Below, piece by piece: positions 32,464 to 41,228 of a DNA stretch of 64,000 nucleotides. The notes under the pieces are model-generated. The model saw only the letters and a program-made list of their open reading frames with translations. It had not been told where the DNA came from and made no database searches. Within the stretch, counting starts at the first letter, position 1, and every line of letters begins with the position of its first letter. The position numbers and the translations under genes are program-made. The stretch spans positions 1 through 64,000 of the forward strand of contig NZ_CAKXZT010000147.1 of NCBI RefSeq assembly GCF_935825525.1, in the 5' to 3' direction. Source of the stretch: Mesorhizobium escarrei. GTDB taxonomy: Bacteria; Pseudomonadota; Alphaproteobacteria; Rhizobiales; Rhizobiaceae.

Positions 32464-33402
32464 ATGCAAGCCGTTGCCAGACGCCCGCGCACCAATCATC
32501 TTGATCTCGCGCAGCGCATTCTCGATGTGGCCCGGCAACGCGGCTTCGAGGCCGGCGCTCATCTCCCGGAACAGCAGATCGCTTCTCTCTGCAACGTCTC
32601 GCGGACGCCGGTGCGGGCCGCGTTGCGCCTGCTCACCGAAAAAGGCGTGGTGCGCTGGGAAGCTGAATCCGGCTATCGGCTGGCCGTTGACCTCACCAAC
32701 CAGGCGTCCCTTGCCGCTGATCTGCCAAGCGCCGAAGAGGACGAACTCGCGGAGATGATCCTGCGCGATCGGTCGGCGCGCCGGCTGGATCAGACGGTGA
32801 CCATCGGCGCGCTGATGCGGCGCTACAGCGCCGAACGAAAGACAGTACTAAAAGCACTAAAGAAACTGACAGATGAAAATCTTCTGGATCGCGCACCGGG
32901 ACAGTCCTGGCTGTTCAGGCGGGCGCCTGACGATCCAGAGGCACAAGGGGAAAGCTACGAGTTCCGCCTGATGCTAGAACCCGCCGCCATTCTGGCGCCT
33001 GGCTTTCGGCTGGACGGGACCCGCGCGGCAGCCTTGCGCCAGGCCATGGAGGCGCTGCTGGCGCTGCCCGACGCCGCGTTCGATATCAAAGAGTTCCAGC
33101 GGCTGGACATCGACTTTCACGGCCTAATCGCCGATGGCGCCGCCAACCGGTTCGTCACCGACGCGCTGTCCGACCATCTCAGGCTGCGCCGGCTGCCGGG
33201 GACCTATGCAGGCGTCAACGTCTTCCGGCTGAAGCAATCGCTGCGCGAGCACCTGACCATACTCGACCAACTGGAAAGCCGGCAATATGAGGTTGCAGCC
33301 GATCTGCTTCGCGTCCATCTGCGATTGTCCCGCAGCCAGCGACCGCAGGCGGCCAGTCGCGGCGCCCCCGCGTTGTTCGGCATGATCAGCCGGCCGGATT
33401 GA
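32464..33402 (+). CDS. GntR/FCD family regulator with two winged-helix domains
   Basis: A 312-residue regulator. Residues 14-75 are a GntR winged helix (QQIASLCNVSRTPVRAALRL). Residues about 94-152 form what looks like a second winged helix (IGALMRRYSAERKTVLKALK then NLLDRAPGQSWLF). An FCD-type effector domain follows (about 165-300, with DIDFHGLIADGAANRF). Standard FCD regulators have only one DNA-binding domain. The ATG at 32464 gives the HTH its normal N-terminal position; the open frame upstream is the spacer. It begins the rightward operon with glycosyltransferase 2 and likely controls both directions. Confidence 0.82.
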   Translation: MQAVARRPRTNHLDLAQRILDVARQRGFEAGAHLPEQQIASLCNVSRTPVRAALRLLTEKGVVRWEAESGYRLAVDLTNQASLAADLPSAEEDELAEMILRDRSARRLDQTVTIGALMRRYSAERKTVLKALKKLTDENLLDRAPGQSWLFRRAPDDPEAQGESYEFRLMLEPAAILAPGFRLDGTRAAALRQAMEALLALPDAAFDIKEFQRLDIDFHGLIADGAANRFVTDALSDHLRLRRLPGTYAGVNVFRLKQSLREHLTILDQLESRQYEVAADLLRVHLRLSRSQRPQAASRGAPALFGMISRPD

Positions 33403-33419
33403 CGAGGACCACGAGAACA

Positions 33420-34703
33420 GTGACGCGCAAAGCCAGCCCGACCATCGCGTTGTTTCCCGAAGCGAGCTTCGGCGCCGCACTCAATTGCGTCGGCATCGCG
33501 CAGGCCTTGCGCGCAAGGGGCGCGCGGCCGGTGTTCATCTGTCACGCCGGCTTTTCCGGCGTGTTCGCCGACTATGGTTTTCAGGAATACCAGTTGCCGA
33601 CCGACGATCCGCTGACCGACAGCGAACGCCAGAGCTACTGGCAGGCTTTCGTGCGCCGGCATCTGCCGCATTTCAGGCTGAGCCCGATCGACCAGCTCGA
33701 AACCTATGTCGCCCCGACCTGGGAAGCGATCGTCGATACTGCGGTCAATGCCGAGGCGCCGCTGCGCCAGTTGATGACCCGGTTGAAGCCGGACGCCGTG
33801 GTGCTCGACAATGTCATCATGTTTCCAGCACTTGCTGCCGCCGGCTGCCCATGGGTGCGCGTCGTCTCATGCGCCGAGACCGAGCTGCCCGACGCCGATG
33901 TACCGCCCTATCTGTCCGGTCTCGCCGCCGACGACCCGAGCCGTGCGGCTTTCGAGGCGCGCTACCTGGCGGCCGTCGCTCCGGCCCATGACCGGTTCAA
34001 CCGGCTTCGGACCGAGGCCGGTCTTGCGCCTTTGCCGAGGGGGCTTTTTCTCGAAGCTTCGCCCGATCTCAATCTGCTGCTGACCCCAACCATCGTGCGC
34101 AGGCAGCGGGCCGAGCCGCTCGACCCGGCCCGCTTCGTCTATCTCGAAGGCTGCGTCCGTTCGGAAGGGCCGTTCGACGTGCCGGTCTTTCCACGCAATG
34201 ACGGGCCGCTGGTCTATCTCAGCTTCGGCAGCCTGGGCGCAATGGATGTCGGCCTGATCGAGCGCATGCTCGCCCTATTCGATCGGCTTCCGGCCCGCTT
34301 CATCGTCAATGTCGGCGGTCTGCGCGACAGCTATCGCGCGGTTCCGGACAATGTCTATCTCGACGCCTGGTTTCCGCAGCCGTCGGTTGTCGCGAAATCC
34401 GATCTCTTCATCCATCACGGCGGCAACAACAGCTTTTGCGAAGCGCTGCGTTTCGGCGTGCCGTCGCTGATCATGCCCTATTGCTGGGACGGGCACGACA
34501 ACGCGCAACGCGCCGAGGAAACCGGCGTTGGCCGCCACCTCAGCCGCGTTGGCTGGAGCGACGACGAATTGGAAAACGTCATCCTTGGCCTAATGGCCGA
34601 CGGCGAAATGCGCTATCGCCTCGAGGAGAATGCGGCCACCATGGCGCAGGCACCGGGAACGGACGCCGCCGCCGAAGCTATTCTCGCCCTCGTAAGGACG
34701 TGA
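33420..34703 (+). CDS. UGT-like glycosyltransferase (GT1/MGT family), copy 2
   Basis: A 427-residue GT-B glycosyltransferase paralogous to the protein at 26884-28158, to which it aligns over its full length (shared FPEA--GAALN-VGIAQA, FLEASP-LNLLL, LEGCVR, WFPQPSV, IHHGGNNSF, MPY-WDGHDNA-R-EETG). It has the same PSPG-like donor box and the same missing N-terminal His (PEASFGAALN). I place the start at the GTG at 33420, with GAGGA 11 bp upstream; a TTG at 33399 overlapping the GntR stop is an alternative. It is followed 4 bp later by the glutamine-synthetase-like gene. Confidence 0.83.
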   Translation: MTRKASPTIALFPEASFGAALNCVGIAQALRARGARPVFICHAGFSGVFADYGFQEYQLPTDDPLTDSERQSYWQAFVRRHLPHFRLSPIDQLETYVAPTWEAIVDTAVNAEAPLRQLMTRLKPDAVVLDNVIMFPALAAAGCPWVRVVSCAETELPDADVPPYLSGLAADDPSRAAFEARYLAAVAPAHDRFNRLRTEAGLAPLPRGLFLEASPDLNLLLTPTIVRRQRAEPLDPARFVYLEGCVRSEGPFDVPVFPRNDGPLVYLSFGSLGAMDVGLIERMLALFDRLPARFIVNVGGLRDSYRAVPDNVYLDAWFPQPSVVAKSDLFIHHGGNNSFCEALRFGVPSLIMPYCWDGHDNAQRAEETGVGRHLSRVGWSDDELENVILGLMADGEMRYRLEENAATMAQAPGTDAAAEAILALVRT

Positions 34704-34707
34704 CCTG

Positions 34708-36093
34708 ATGCTCAACACCACGACAACGGATGCACCGCAAATGACCCCGACGGACGATCCGAAGCGATGGCTGGAGCAGCAGGGGATCAGGGAAGTCGAG
34801 TGCCTGGTGCCCGACGTGAACGGCGTGTTGCGCGGCAAGACCTTGCCGACGGCCAAGTTCCTGAAGTCGCTCGAGGACCGTGCGCTCTACCTGCCGAGCA
34901 GCGCCTTCCTGGTCTGCATTGACGGCCGCTATTCCGGTTCCAACGACGAGGGCTTCGGCTATCAGGACCCCGACATGCGGATGGCGCCGGATGTTGCGAC
35001 GCTGTGCCTTGCGCCGGCTGCCGGAGCGGGGAAAGCCTATGTCTTCGCCGATGCGTTTCATATGGAGGACCGACCGTGGATGGCCTCGCCGCGTCATGTG
35101 CTGAGAGCCGTGCTCGATCTCTATAGCCAGCGCGGCTGGCGGGCAGTGGTGGCGCCGGAGCTCGAATTCTATCTGACCGCGCCTAATCCCAATCCCGATC
35201 AGCCGCTGACTGCGCCGGTCGGGCGCAATGGCCGCTCCGAAACCGTACAGCATCCCTATGACATGGCGGCGCTGGAGGAGTTCGAGCCGGTGATCCGGCG
35301 CCTTTATGATTACGCAGCCACGGCCGGGCTGCCGCTCGACACCTTGATCCATGAATCGGGCACGGCGCAGCTGGAGATCAATTTCCTGCACGGCGACGCG
35401 CTGCCGCTGGCCGACAAGGTGCTGCTGTTCAAGCGGATGGCTCGCCAGGCCGCGCAGCAATATGGCATGCATGCGACCTTCATGGCCAAGCCGATCGCCG
35501 CGCAAGCCGGCAGCTCGATGCATCTCCACATGTCGGTCGTCGACGAGGCGGGGGATACGCTGTTTGCCGGGCGCGACGATGCCGACACCGAGATGTTTGG
35601 GCATTTCATCGGCGGTCTGCAGAAATACATTCCCGAGGTGATGCCGCTGTTTGCGCCGAACGTGAATTCGTTCCGCCGGATCCGGCCGAACCACAGCGCC
35701 CCCGCCAACATCGAGTGGTCGCATGACAATCGCTCCTGCGGGCTGCGCGTGCCGGCCGGCGGGCGCGCCGCGCGGCGGGTGGAAAACCGGCTGCCCGGCG
35801 CCGATGCCAACCCCTATCTGGCGATGGCCGGCTCGCTGCTCTGTGGTTATCTCGGCGTCGAAGAAAAACTCTCGCGTTCGCCCGAGGCATCGGGCAACGC
35901 CTATCGCAGCAAGAGCACACTGCCGAAAACCATGGAGGAGGCGCTCGACCGTTTCGCTGCGTGCAGTCCGGTTCGGGAGTTGCTCGGCGAAGATTTCTTC
36001 CAGACCTATCTGCGCGTCAAGAGCGTCGAGCTCGACCTGTTCCAGAGCGTCGTGACGAGTTGGGAACGCGACCATCTGCTGCTCAAGGTCTGA
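34708..36093 (+). CDS. glutamine synthetase-like gamma-glutamylamine synthetase (PuuA-like)
   Basis: A 461-residue class-I glutamine synthetase homologue of the PuuA/GlnA3 group, which joins glutamate to an amine with ATP. Motifs: CLVPDVNGVLRGKTLPTAKF near residues 31-50, ELEFYL, the metal and ammonia/amine-site SGTAQLEINF, SSMHLHMSVVD, and the ATP/Glu-binding NSFRRIRPNHSAPANIEW followed by RVENRLPGADANPYLA. The amine acceptor is not determinable. The start at 34708 is used; an ATG at 34741 is possible. Its stop overlaps the oxidase start (TGATG), so the ligase and oxidase are coupled. Confidence 0.88.
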   Translation: MLNTTTTDAPQMTPTDDPKRWLEQQGIREVECLVPDVNGVLRGKTLPTAKFLKSLEDRALYLPSSAFLVCIDGRYSGSNDEGFGYQDPDMRMAPDVATLCLAPAAGAGKAYVFADAFHMEDRPWMASPRHVLRAVLDLYSQRGWRAVVAPELEFYLTAPNPNPDQPLTAPVGRNGRSETVQHPYDMAALEEFEPVIRRLYDYAATAGLPLDTLIHESGTAQLEINFLHGDALPLADKVLLFKRMARQAAQQYGMHATFMAKPIAAQAGSSMHLHMSVVDEAGDTLFAGRDDADTEMFGHFIGGLQKYIPEVMPLFAPNVNSFRRIRPNHSAPANIEWSHDNRSCGLRVPAGGRAARRVENRLPGADANPYLAMAGSLLCGYLGVEEKLSRSPEASGNAYRSKSTLPKTMEEALDRFAACSPVRELLGEDFFQTYLRVKSVELDLFQSVVTSWERDHLLLKV

Positions 36094-37397
36094 TGATGGG
36101 CTTCAATTCTGGCGGGTTCAACTCCGGCCTCGATATCGGAAAATCCTATTATGTCGCAACAGCCAATCCGGCTCCAGATCATCCGGCGCTGCAGGGCGAC
36201 ATCGACGCCGATCTGGTGGTGGTCGGCGGCGGCTGTACCGGCCTGTCCGCAGCCCTTCATGCGACCGAGCGCGGGCTGAAGGTCGTGCTCTTGGAAGGCG
36301 GCAAGATCGGCTGGGGGGCATCGGGGCGCAATGGCGGCCAGATCATCCCCGGCCTGCGCAAGGGCGCCAAGGGTCTGGTCAAGCTTTATGGGCCCGAACG
36401 GGCGCGGGCGCTTTTCGATCTCGCCTTCGAGGCGCGCGGACTGGTGCTCGACCTGATCAAGCGTCACGCCATCGATTGCGACCTCAGGCTGACCGGCCAT
36501 CTGGCCGGTGCGGTCAACGGCTCCGACCTGCGCGACCTAGAGGAAGAGGCCGAGTGCCTTGCCAGCGTAATGAATTTTCATGATGTCGAGATGCTGTCGG
36601 CGGCGCAGGCGCGTGGAATGGTGAACACGCCCTATCACGGCGCGATGTACGAGAAGCTCGGTGGCCATATGCATCCGCTGAACTACACGTTGGGTCTTGC
36701 TCGCGCTGCGGCAGCGGCAGGTGTCACCATCCACGAAAATTCGGTGGCGCTGCGGCTGGAGCGAGAGCCTGCCATCAGGGTTGCGACGGCCAAGGGCTCG
36801 GTCCGGGCCAGGCATGTCGTGCTGGCCGGCGACGCCCTGCTTCAGGGGCTCGAGCCGCGCGTCAACAGCCGCATCATGCCGGTCGGCAACTACATCGTCG
36901 CGACCGAGCCGCTGGACGACACCAGCGACGTCATCCCAAGCAATGTCGCCGTTTCCGACACACGCTTCGTCGTCAACTACTACCGGCTGTCGGCGGGCAG
37001 CCGCCTGCTGTTCGGCGGTGGCGAGCGTTACACGCCGTCGCCGCCCGCAGACATTGCCGGCTTCGTGCGGCCGCATATGGAAAAGGCCTTTCCGCATTTG
37101 CGCGGCCGCCGCATCGATCATGCCTGGGGCGGGCTGGTCTCGGTGACGACCTCGCGCCTGCCGGATGTCGGCCACTATGGCGAGGTTTATTTTGCGCATG
37201 GCTATTCCGGCAAGGGCGTGATCCTGTCGACGCTGTCGGGAAAGCTGCTTGCCGAGGCGATCACCGGCGATGCGTCGCGGCTCGATCTGTTCTCGACGCT
37301 GAGGCCGATGCCGTTTCCCGGCGGCACCGCCCTGCGTGGCCCGCTCTATGTGCTCGGCATGCTCTGGTACGCCATGCGCGACCGCATCAAGCATTGA
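36093..37397 (+). CDS. FAD-dependent amine oxidoreductase (PuuB-like, DAO family)
   Basis: A 434-residue flavoprotein of the D-amino-acid oxidase fold, closest in motif to gamma-glutamylputrescine oxidases: VVVGGGCTGLSAALHATERG (about 42-61) binds FAD, and IGWGASGRNGGQIIPGL follows as in PuuB. It would oxidise a gamma-glutamyl-amine to the aldehyde with H2O2. The ATG at 36093 shares a base with the ligase stop. The first residues repeat GFNSG twice from a 15-bp duplication. It ends the rightward operon. Confidence 0.87.
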   Translation: MMGFNSGGFNSGLDIGKSYYVATANPAPDHPALQGDIDADLVVVGGGCTGLSAALHATERGLKVVLLEGGKIGWGASGRNGGQIIPGLRKGAKGLVKLYGPERARALFDLAFEARGLVLDLIKRHAIDCDLRLTGHLAGAVNGSDLRDLEEEAECLASVMNFHDVEMLSAAQARGMVNTPYHGAMYEKLGGHMHPLNYTLGLARAAAAAGVTIHENSVALRLEREPAIRVATAKGSVRARHVVLAGDALLQGLEPRVNSRIMPVGNYIVATEPLDDTSDVIPSNVAVSDTRFVVNYYRLSAGSRLLFGGGERYTPSPPADIAGFVRPHMEKAFPHLRGRRIDHAWGGLVSVTTSRLPDVGHYGEVYFAHGYSGKGVILSTLSGKLLAEAITGDASRLDLFSTLRPMPFPGGTALRGPLYVLGMLWYAMRDRIKH

Positions 37398-37564
37398 CCG
37401 CAAGCGATCCCCTGCCGCCGTGGTATTGCGACGGAGGGCGGCCGGCTGCAGCTTCGCGACAAATTTGACCATGTGGACAAAGGTCGGACGCCGTTCCATA
37501 GTTCCCTCGCTGATAGTTCAAAGAAACAGCCGGCTCGACACGGCGCAAATCAGAGGGGCATGCA

Positions 37565-38596
37565 ATGGAAAACGGGAAGAGCAAAATCCAATCGAAACGC
37601 GAAGGACTTTCGCGACGCAATTTGCTGGAACTCGGCGCGCTCGGCCTGGCGGCAGCCATGCTGCCGGGCCAAGTCTTGGCGCAGGACAAGAAGCTGAAGG
37701 TGGCGGCGATCTTCGCCACGCCGACCGAGGAGCCATGGGTCCACCAGATCCATGTCGCCCTGCAGAGGGCCGAGAAGGAACTCGGCATCGAGTACAAATG
37801 GTCGGAGAAGGTGCAGACGGCGGATTTCAGCCGTGTGATGCGCGAATATGCGCAAGGCGGCTATGAGCTGGTTCTCGGCGATGCTTTCGCCGCCGAGCGC
37901 GAATCCCGCCGGACCGCCAAGCAATTTCCCAAGGTCGCCTTCCTGTTCGGCTCCGGCGCCGGGCCGGCCGAGCCGAATTTCGCAGTCTTCGATAACTGGA
38001 TCCACGAGCCGGCCTATCTCTCCGGGCTGATCGCCGGAAAGATGTCGAAATCAGGCACGATCGGCGCCGTCGCGGCGATGGGCATTCCGGAAGTGAACCG
38101 GCTGGTCAATGCCTTCTTTGCCGGCGCCCGGGAGGTCAATCCTGATATCAAGAGGAAGGTCGCTTTCATCGGCTCCTTCTTCGACCCGCCAAAGGCCAAG
38201 GAAGCGGCGATCGCCCAGATCGACGCCGGCGTCGACGTGATCTATGCCGAACGTTTCGGCGTCATCGAAGCGGCGGTCGAGAGGAAGATCCTCGCCATCT
38301 CCAACATGTCCGACCAGTCCAGCCTCGGCCCGGACACGGTGATCACCGGCCCGGTCTGGGACATGTATCCGACGGTCGAGCATGCGATCAAACTGGTTAA
38401 GGCCGGGGTCTTCACCGCGCAGGATTACGGCGATTTCTCGCGCATGGCCAAGGGCGGCTCCTTTCTGGCGCCGTATCACAAATTCGACAAGACGCTGCCC
38501 GCGGACGTCAAGGAGCTGGTCGAGAAGAAGAAGGCCGAAATCCTCGACGGCAATTTCCGCGTCAACGTCGACGAGGACACCCCGGTTTCGGATTGA
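37565..38596 (+). CDS. BMP family ABC transporter substrate-binding protein
   Basis: A 343-residue binding protein of the basic membrane protein (PnrA/BMP) family. The N-terminus is a twin-arginine-like or Sec signal (SRRNLLELGALGLAAAMLPG, about 16-35), followed by KLKVAAIFATPTEEPWVHQI and YELVLGDAFAAE. BMP-linked transporters import nucleosides, purines or related compounds. A GAGGGG site is placed before the ATG at 37565. It heads an operon with one ATPase and two permeases. The substrate in this strain is not visible from sequence. Confidence 0.9.
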   Translation: MENGKSKIQSKREGLSRRNLLELGALGLAAAMLPGQVLAQDKKLKVAAIFATPTEEPWVHQIHVALQRAEKELGIEYKWSEKVQTADFSRVMREYAQGGYELVLGDAFAAERESRRTAKQFPKVAFLFGSGAGPAEPNFAVFDNWIHEPAYLSGLIAGKMSKSGTIGAVAAMGIPEVNRLVNAFFAGAREVNPDIKRKVAFIGSFFDPPKAKEAAIAQIDAGVDVIYAERFGVIEAAVERKILAISNMSDQSSLGPDTVITGPVWDMYPTVEHAIKLVKAGVFTAQDYGDFSRMAKGGSFLAPYHKFDKTLPADVKELVEKKKAEILDGNFRVNVDEDTPVSD

Positions 38597-38604
38597 GTTT
38601 CTTT

Positions 38605-38627
38605 ACCCTCCCCACAAGGGGGAGGGT
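38605..38627. repeat. short palindrome between BMP gene and ATPase gene
   Basis: A 9-bp stem accctcccc paired with ggggagggt around a 5-base loop lies in the 65-bp spacer after the BMP gene. Its position after the binding-protein gene suggests an mRNA stabiliser or partial attenuator that raises binding-protein expression over the rest of the operon. Similar ccctcccc...ggggaggg hairpins are common in alphaproteobacteria. Confidence 0.75.
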
Positions 38628-38661
38628 GAAGCCCGCGCCATCTCTCACCGGGAGCCCAATC

Positions 38662-40173
38662 TTGCCCGCCCCTCTCATCGAAATGCGCGGCATCTCCAAG
38701 AGGTTCGGCGCCGTCGTGGCGAACGAAGCCGTCGATCTCAGCGTTGCGCCGGGTGAAATTCTCGGGCTGCTGGGTGAAAATGGCGCCGGGAAGACGACGC
38801 TGATGAACGTGCTGTTCGGCGCCTATGCGCCCGACGCCGGCGAGATACTGGTTCAGGGCCGGCCGGTGACGATCAACAGCTCGGCCGATGCGCTTGCCGC
38901 CGGCATCGGCATGGTGCACCAGCATTTCCATTTGGCGCCGCGGCTGTCGGTGCTGGAAAACCTGCTGATCGGCATTCCCGGCAAATCGGGCCGGATCGAC
39001 CGGGCCGGCGGGCTGGCGCGACTGGCGGAGATCGGCCGCCAGCATGGGCTCACGCTCGATCCGGGCCTTCCCGTCTCGGCGCTTTCGATCGGCGAGCAGC
39101 AGCGGCTCGAGATCGTCAAGGCGCTGTTTCGCGGCGCAAGGCTGCTGATCCTCGACGAGCCGACCGCGGTGCTGGCGCCGACCGAGGTCGACGGGCTGTT
39201 TTCGGCGCTGCGGTCGATGGCGGCCCAAGGTCTCGGCATCATCTTCATCTCGCACAAGCTCAACGAGGTCAGGGCATTGACCCATCGCTGCGTGGTGCTG
39301 CGGCATGGCCGAGTGACCGGGCGCGTCGACGCACCTGCCAGCACGACGTCCTCGGAGATGGCGCAGCTGATGTGCGGCCACGAGATCGTTCCACCGGCCA
39401 GGGGACCATCGACGCCGGGCGCCGCGGTGCTGACCCTGGACGGCATCTCGACATCGCGGCATTCCGGCATGGCGTTGCGCGACGTCTCGCTCTTTGTCCG
39501 CGCGGGCGAGATCCTCGGCATTGCCGGTGTCTCGGGCAATGGCCAGCGGGCGCTTGCCGAAGTCATCTCCGGCGTGCTCGCGCCCGATGTGGGCCGGATG
39601 ACGATAGCCGGCAAAGTGGTCTCGCGGTTCTCGCCGTGCGAGGTGCAGGCGCTCGGCCTCGGGCGCATCCCGGAAGACCGCATGACGACCGGGCTGGTCA
39701 CCAATCTGCCGCTCGCCGATTCGATGGTGTTGCCGCGCATAGGCACGGCGGCGTTCAGCCGCAACGGCCTGCTCAGGCCCGATGCGATCCGCGCTTTCGC
39801 CGAAGCGCAGATCAAGGCCTATGACATACGCTGCCCCGGGCCGATGACGCGGGCCGGGGCGCTTTCCGGCGGCAATCTGCAAAAGGCGCTGCTGGCGCGC
39901 GAGCTCGCCTTCGACCCAAAGGTGCTGGTCGTGTCGCAGCCGACGCGCGGCCTCGACATCGGGGCGGCGCGCTTCGTCCACGAAAAGTTCCTCGACATGC
40001 GTGCCAGGGGCTGCGGCATCGTCGTTATCGGCGAAGATCTTGAAGAGCTGCTGATGTTCTGCGACCGCATCACGGTGATGTATGAGGGGCGCATTGTCGG
40101 CACCCTGGACAGCGCCGACGCCACGATCGCGCGGCTCGGCCTGATGATGACCGGGGCGGAGGGCCATAGTTGA
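38662..40173 (+). CDS. nucleoside-type ABC transporter ATP-binding protein
   Basis: A 503-residue double ATPase of the type paired with BMP proteins. First half: Walker A GENGAGKTT, signature ALSIGEQQRLEIVKAL, Walker B LLILDEPTAVLAP. Second half: GVSGNGQRALAEV as the degenerate loop, ALSGGNLQKALLARELAF and VVSQPTRGLDIGA. The frame is open from a TTG overlapping the BMP stop, but the TTG at 38662 has GGGAG 7 bp upstream and yields the normal start, so a TTG initiation is likely. Its stop shares a base with the permease start. Confidence 0.88.
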   Translation: MPAPLIEMRGISKRFGAVVANEAVDLSVAPGEILGLLGENGAGKTTLMNVLFGAYAPDAGEILVQGRPVTINSSADALAAGIGMVHQHFHLAPRLSVLENLLIGIPGKSGRIDRAGGLARLAEIGRQHGLTLDPGLPVSALSIGEQQRLEIVKALFRGARLLILDEPTAVLAPTEVDGLFSALRSMAAQGLGIIFISHKLNEVRALTHRCVVLRHGRVTGRVDAPASTTSSEMAQLMCGHEIVPPARGPSTPGAAVLTLDGISTSRHSGMALRDVSLFVRAGEILGIAGVSGNGQRALAEVISGVLAPDVGRMTIAGKVVSRFSPCEVQALGLGRIPEDRMTTGLVTNLPLADSMVLPRIGTAAFSRNGLLRPDAIRAFAEAQIKAYDIRCPGPMTRAGALSGGNLQKALLARELAFDPKVLVVSQPTRGLDIGAARFVHEKFLDMRARGCGIVVIGEDLEELLMFCDRITVMYEGRIVGTLDSADATIARLGLMMTGAEGHS

Positions 40174-41228
40174 TGTTCCGCCTCGAAGCCCGCACCTCAA
40201 CGTCCGCCTGGTTCAACCTGGCTCTGCCATTGCTGGCCATCGGCGCGACATTGGTTCTGTGCAGCGGCCTCATCGCGCTGGCCGGCGCCGGAGTGATCGA
40301 AGCCTACGGCGTGATGTTCTCGGCGTCGCTGGGCGACAGCTACGCGATCACCGAAACGCTGGTGCGCGCAACACCGATGATCTTCACCGGCCTTGCGGTG
40401 GCGGTCGCCTTCCGCGCCAAATTCTGGAACATCGGCGCCGAGGGGCAGTTGCTTGCCGGTGCGGTGGCGAGCTGCGCCGTCGGCGCCATTCCGATGCCGG
40501 GGCCGCTCGCCATGCTGCTGATGGCGCTCGCCGGCGCCGCCGCCGGTGCTGCGGTCGCCCTGATCCCGGCGACGCTGCGGGTGAAATTCAAAGTCGACGA
40601 TGTCGTCAGTTCACTGCTGCTCAACTCGGTCATCTTCTACGCGCTGATGGCGCTGATCGAAGGCCCGTGGAAAGACAGCTTTAGCGGCTACCCGATCTCG
40701 CCGCCGATCGAGGATTCAGCCAATTTCCCGGTGCTGCTCGAAGGCACGCGGCTGCATCTCGGCGTCGTGGCGGCGTTCCTGGCCGCGCCGGTCATCTGGT
40801 TCTTGATTGCGCGCACGACGCTCGGCTTCAGGATCAGGGTCATCGGCGAAAATCCCGAGGCCGCGCGCTATGGCGGCATCCATGTCGAACGGGTGCTGAT
40901 CTCGACGGCGCTGCTGTCCGGCGCACTCGCCGGGCTTGCCGGCGTCAGCGAGGTCGGCGGCGTGCATTTCCAGGTGATGAGCGACATCTCGCCGGGCTAT
41001 GGCTATTCCGGCATCGTCGTCGCCATGTTGGCGAGGCTCAATCCGCTTGGCGTGATGCCGGCGGCGCTGTTCCTCGCCGCCGTCATGACCGGCGCCGAGG
41101 CGATGTCGCGGGCCACCGGCGTTCCGGCCTTTCTCAGCGACGTCATCCAGGGAACCGCGCTGCTCGCCATGCTGGTGGCGCTGCTGTTCACGGCCTATCG
41201 CATCCGCCGCGTCGGAGCCGCACGATGA
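40173..41228 (+). CDS. nucleoside-type ABC transporter permease 1
   Basis: A 351-residue permease of the BMP-associated family with about 10 membrane helices. FRAKFWNIGAEGQLLAGAVA and VIGENPEAARYGGIHVERVL are the conserved segments. It overlaps the ATPase stop (TGATG) and the second permease (ATGA), so the whole operon is translationally coupled. The heterodimer with the next gene forms the channel. Confidence 0.9.
   Translation: MFRLEARTSTSAWFNLALPLLAIGATLVLCSGLIALAGAGVIEAYGVMFSASLGDSYAITETLVRATPMIFTGLAVAVAFRAKFWNIGAEGQLLAGAVASCAVGAIPMPGPLAMLLMALAGAAAGAAVALIPATLRVKFKVDDVVSSLLLNSVIFYALMALIEGPWKDSFSGYPISPPIEDSANFPVLLEGTRLHLGVVAAFLAAPVIWFLIARTTLGFRIRVIGENPEAARYGGIHVERVLISTALLSGALAGLAGVSEVGGVHFQVMSDISPGYGYSGIVVAMLARLNPLGVMPAALFLAAVMTGAEAMSRATGVPAFLSDVIQGTALLAMLVALLFTAYRIRRVGAAR

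Noticed and set aside
26884..34703. Macrolide-inactivating glycosyltransferases
   Set aside because: The donor box resembles MGT enzymes, but the genes lie in an amine-utilisation regulon and both lack the usual catalytic His; no antibiotic context is present.
24383..37397. Canonical putrescine (Puu) operon
   Set aside because: PuuD and the PuuP permease are absent, and two glycosyltransferases plus two cupins are added, so a plain Puu label would hide the difference.
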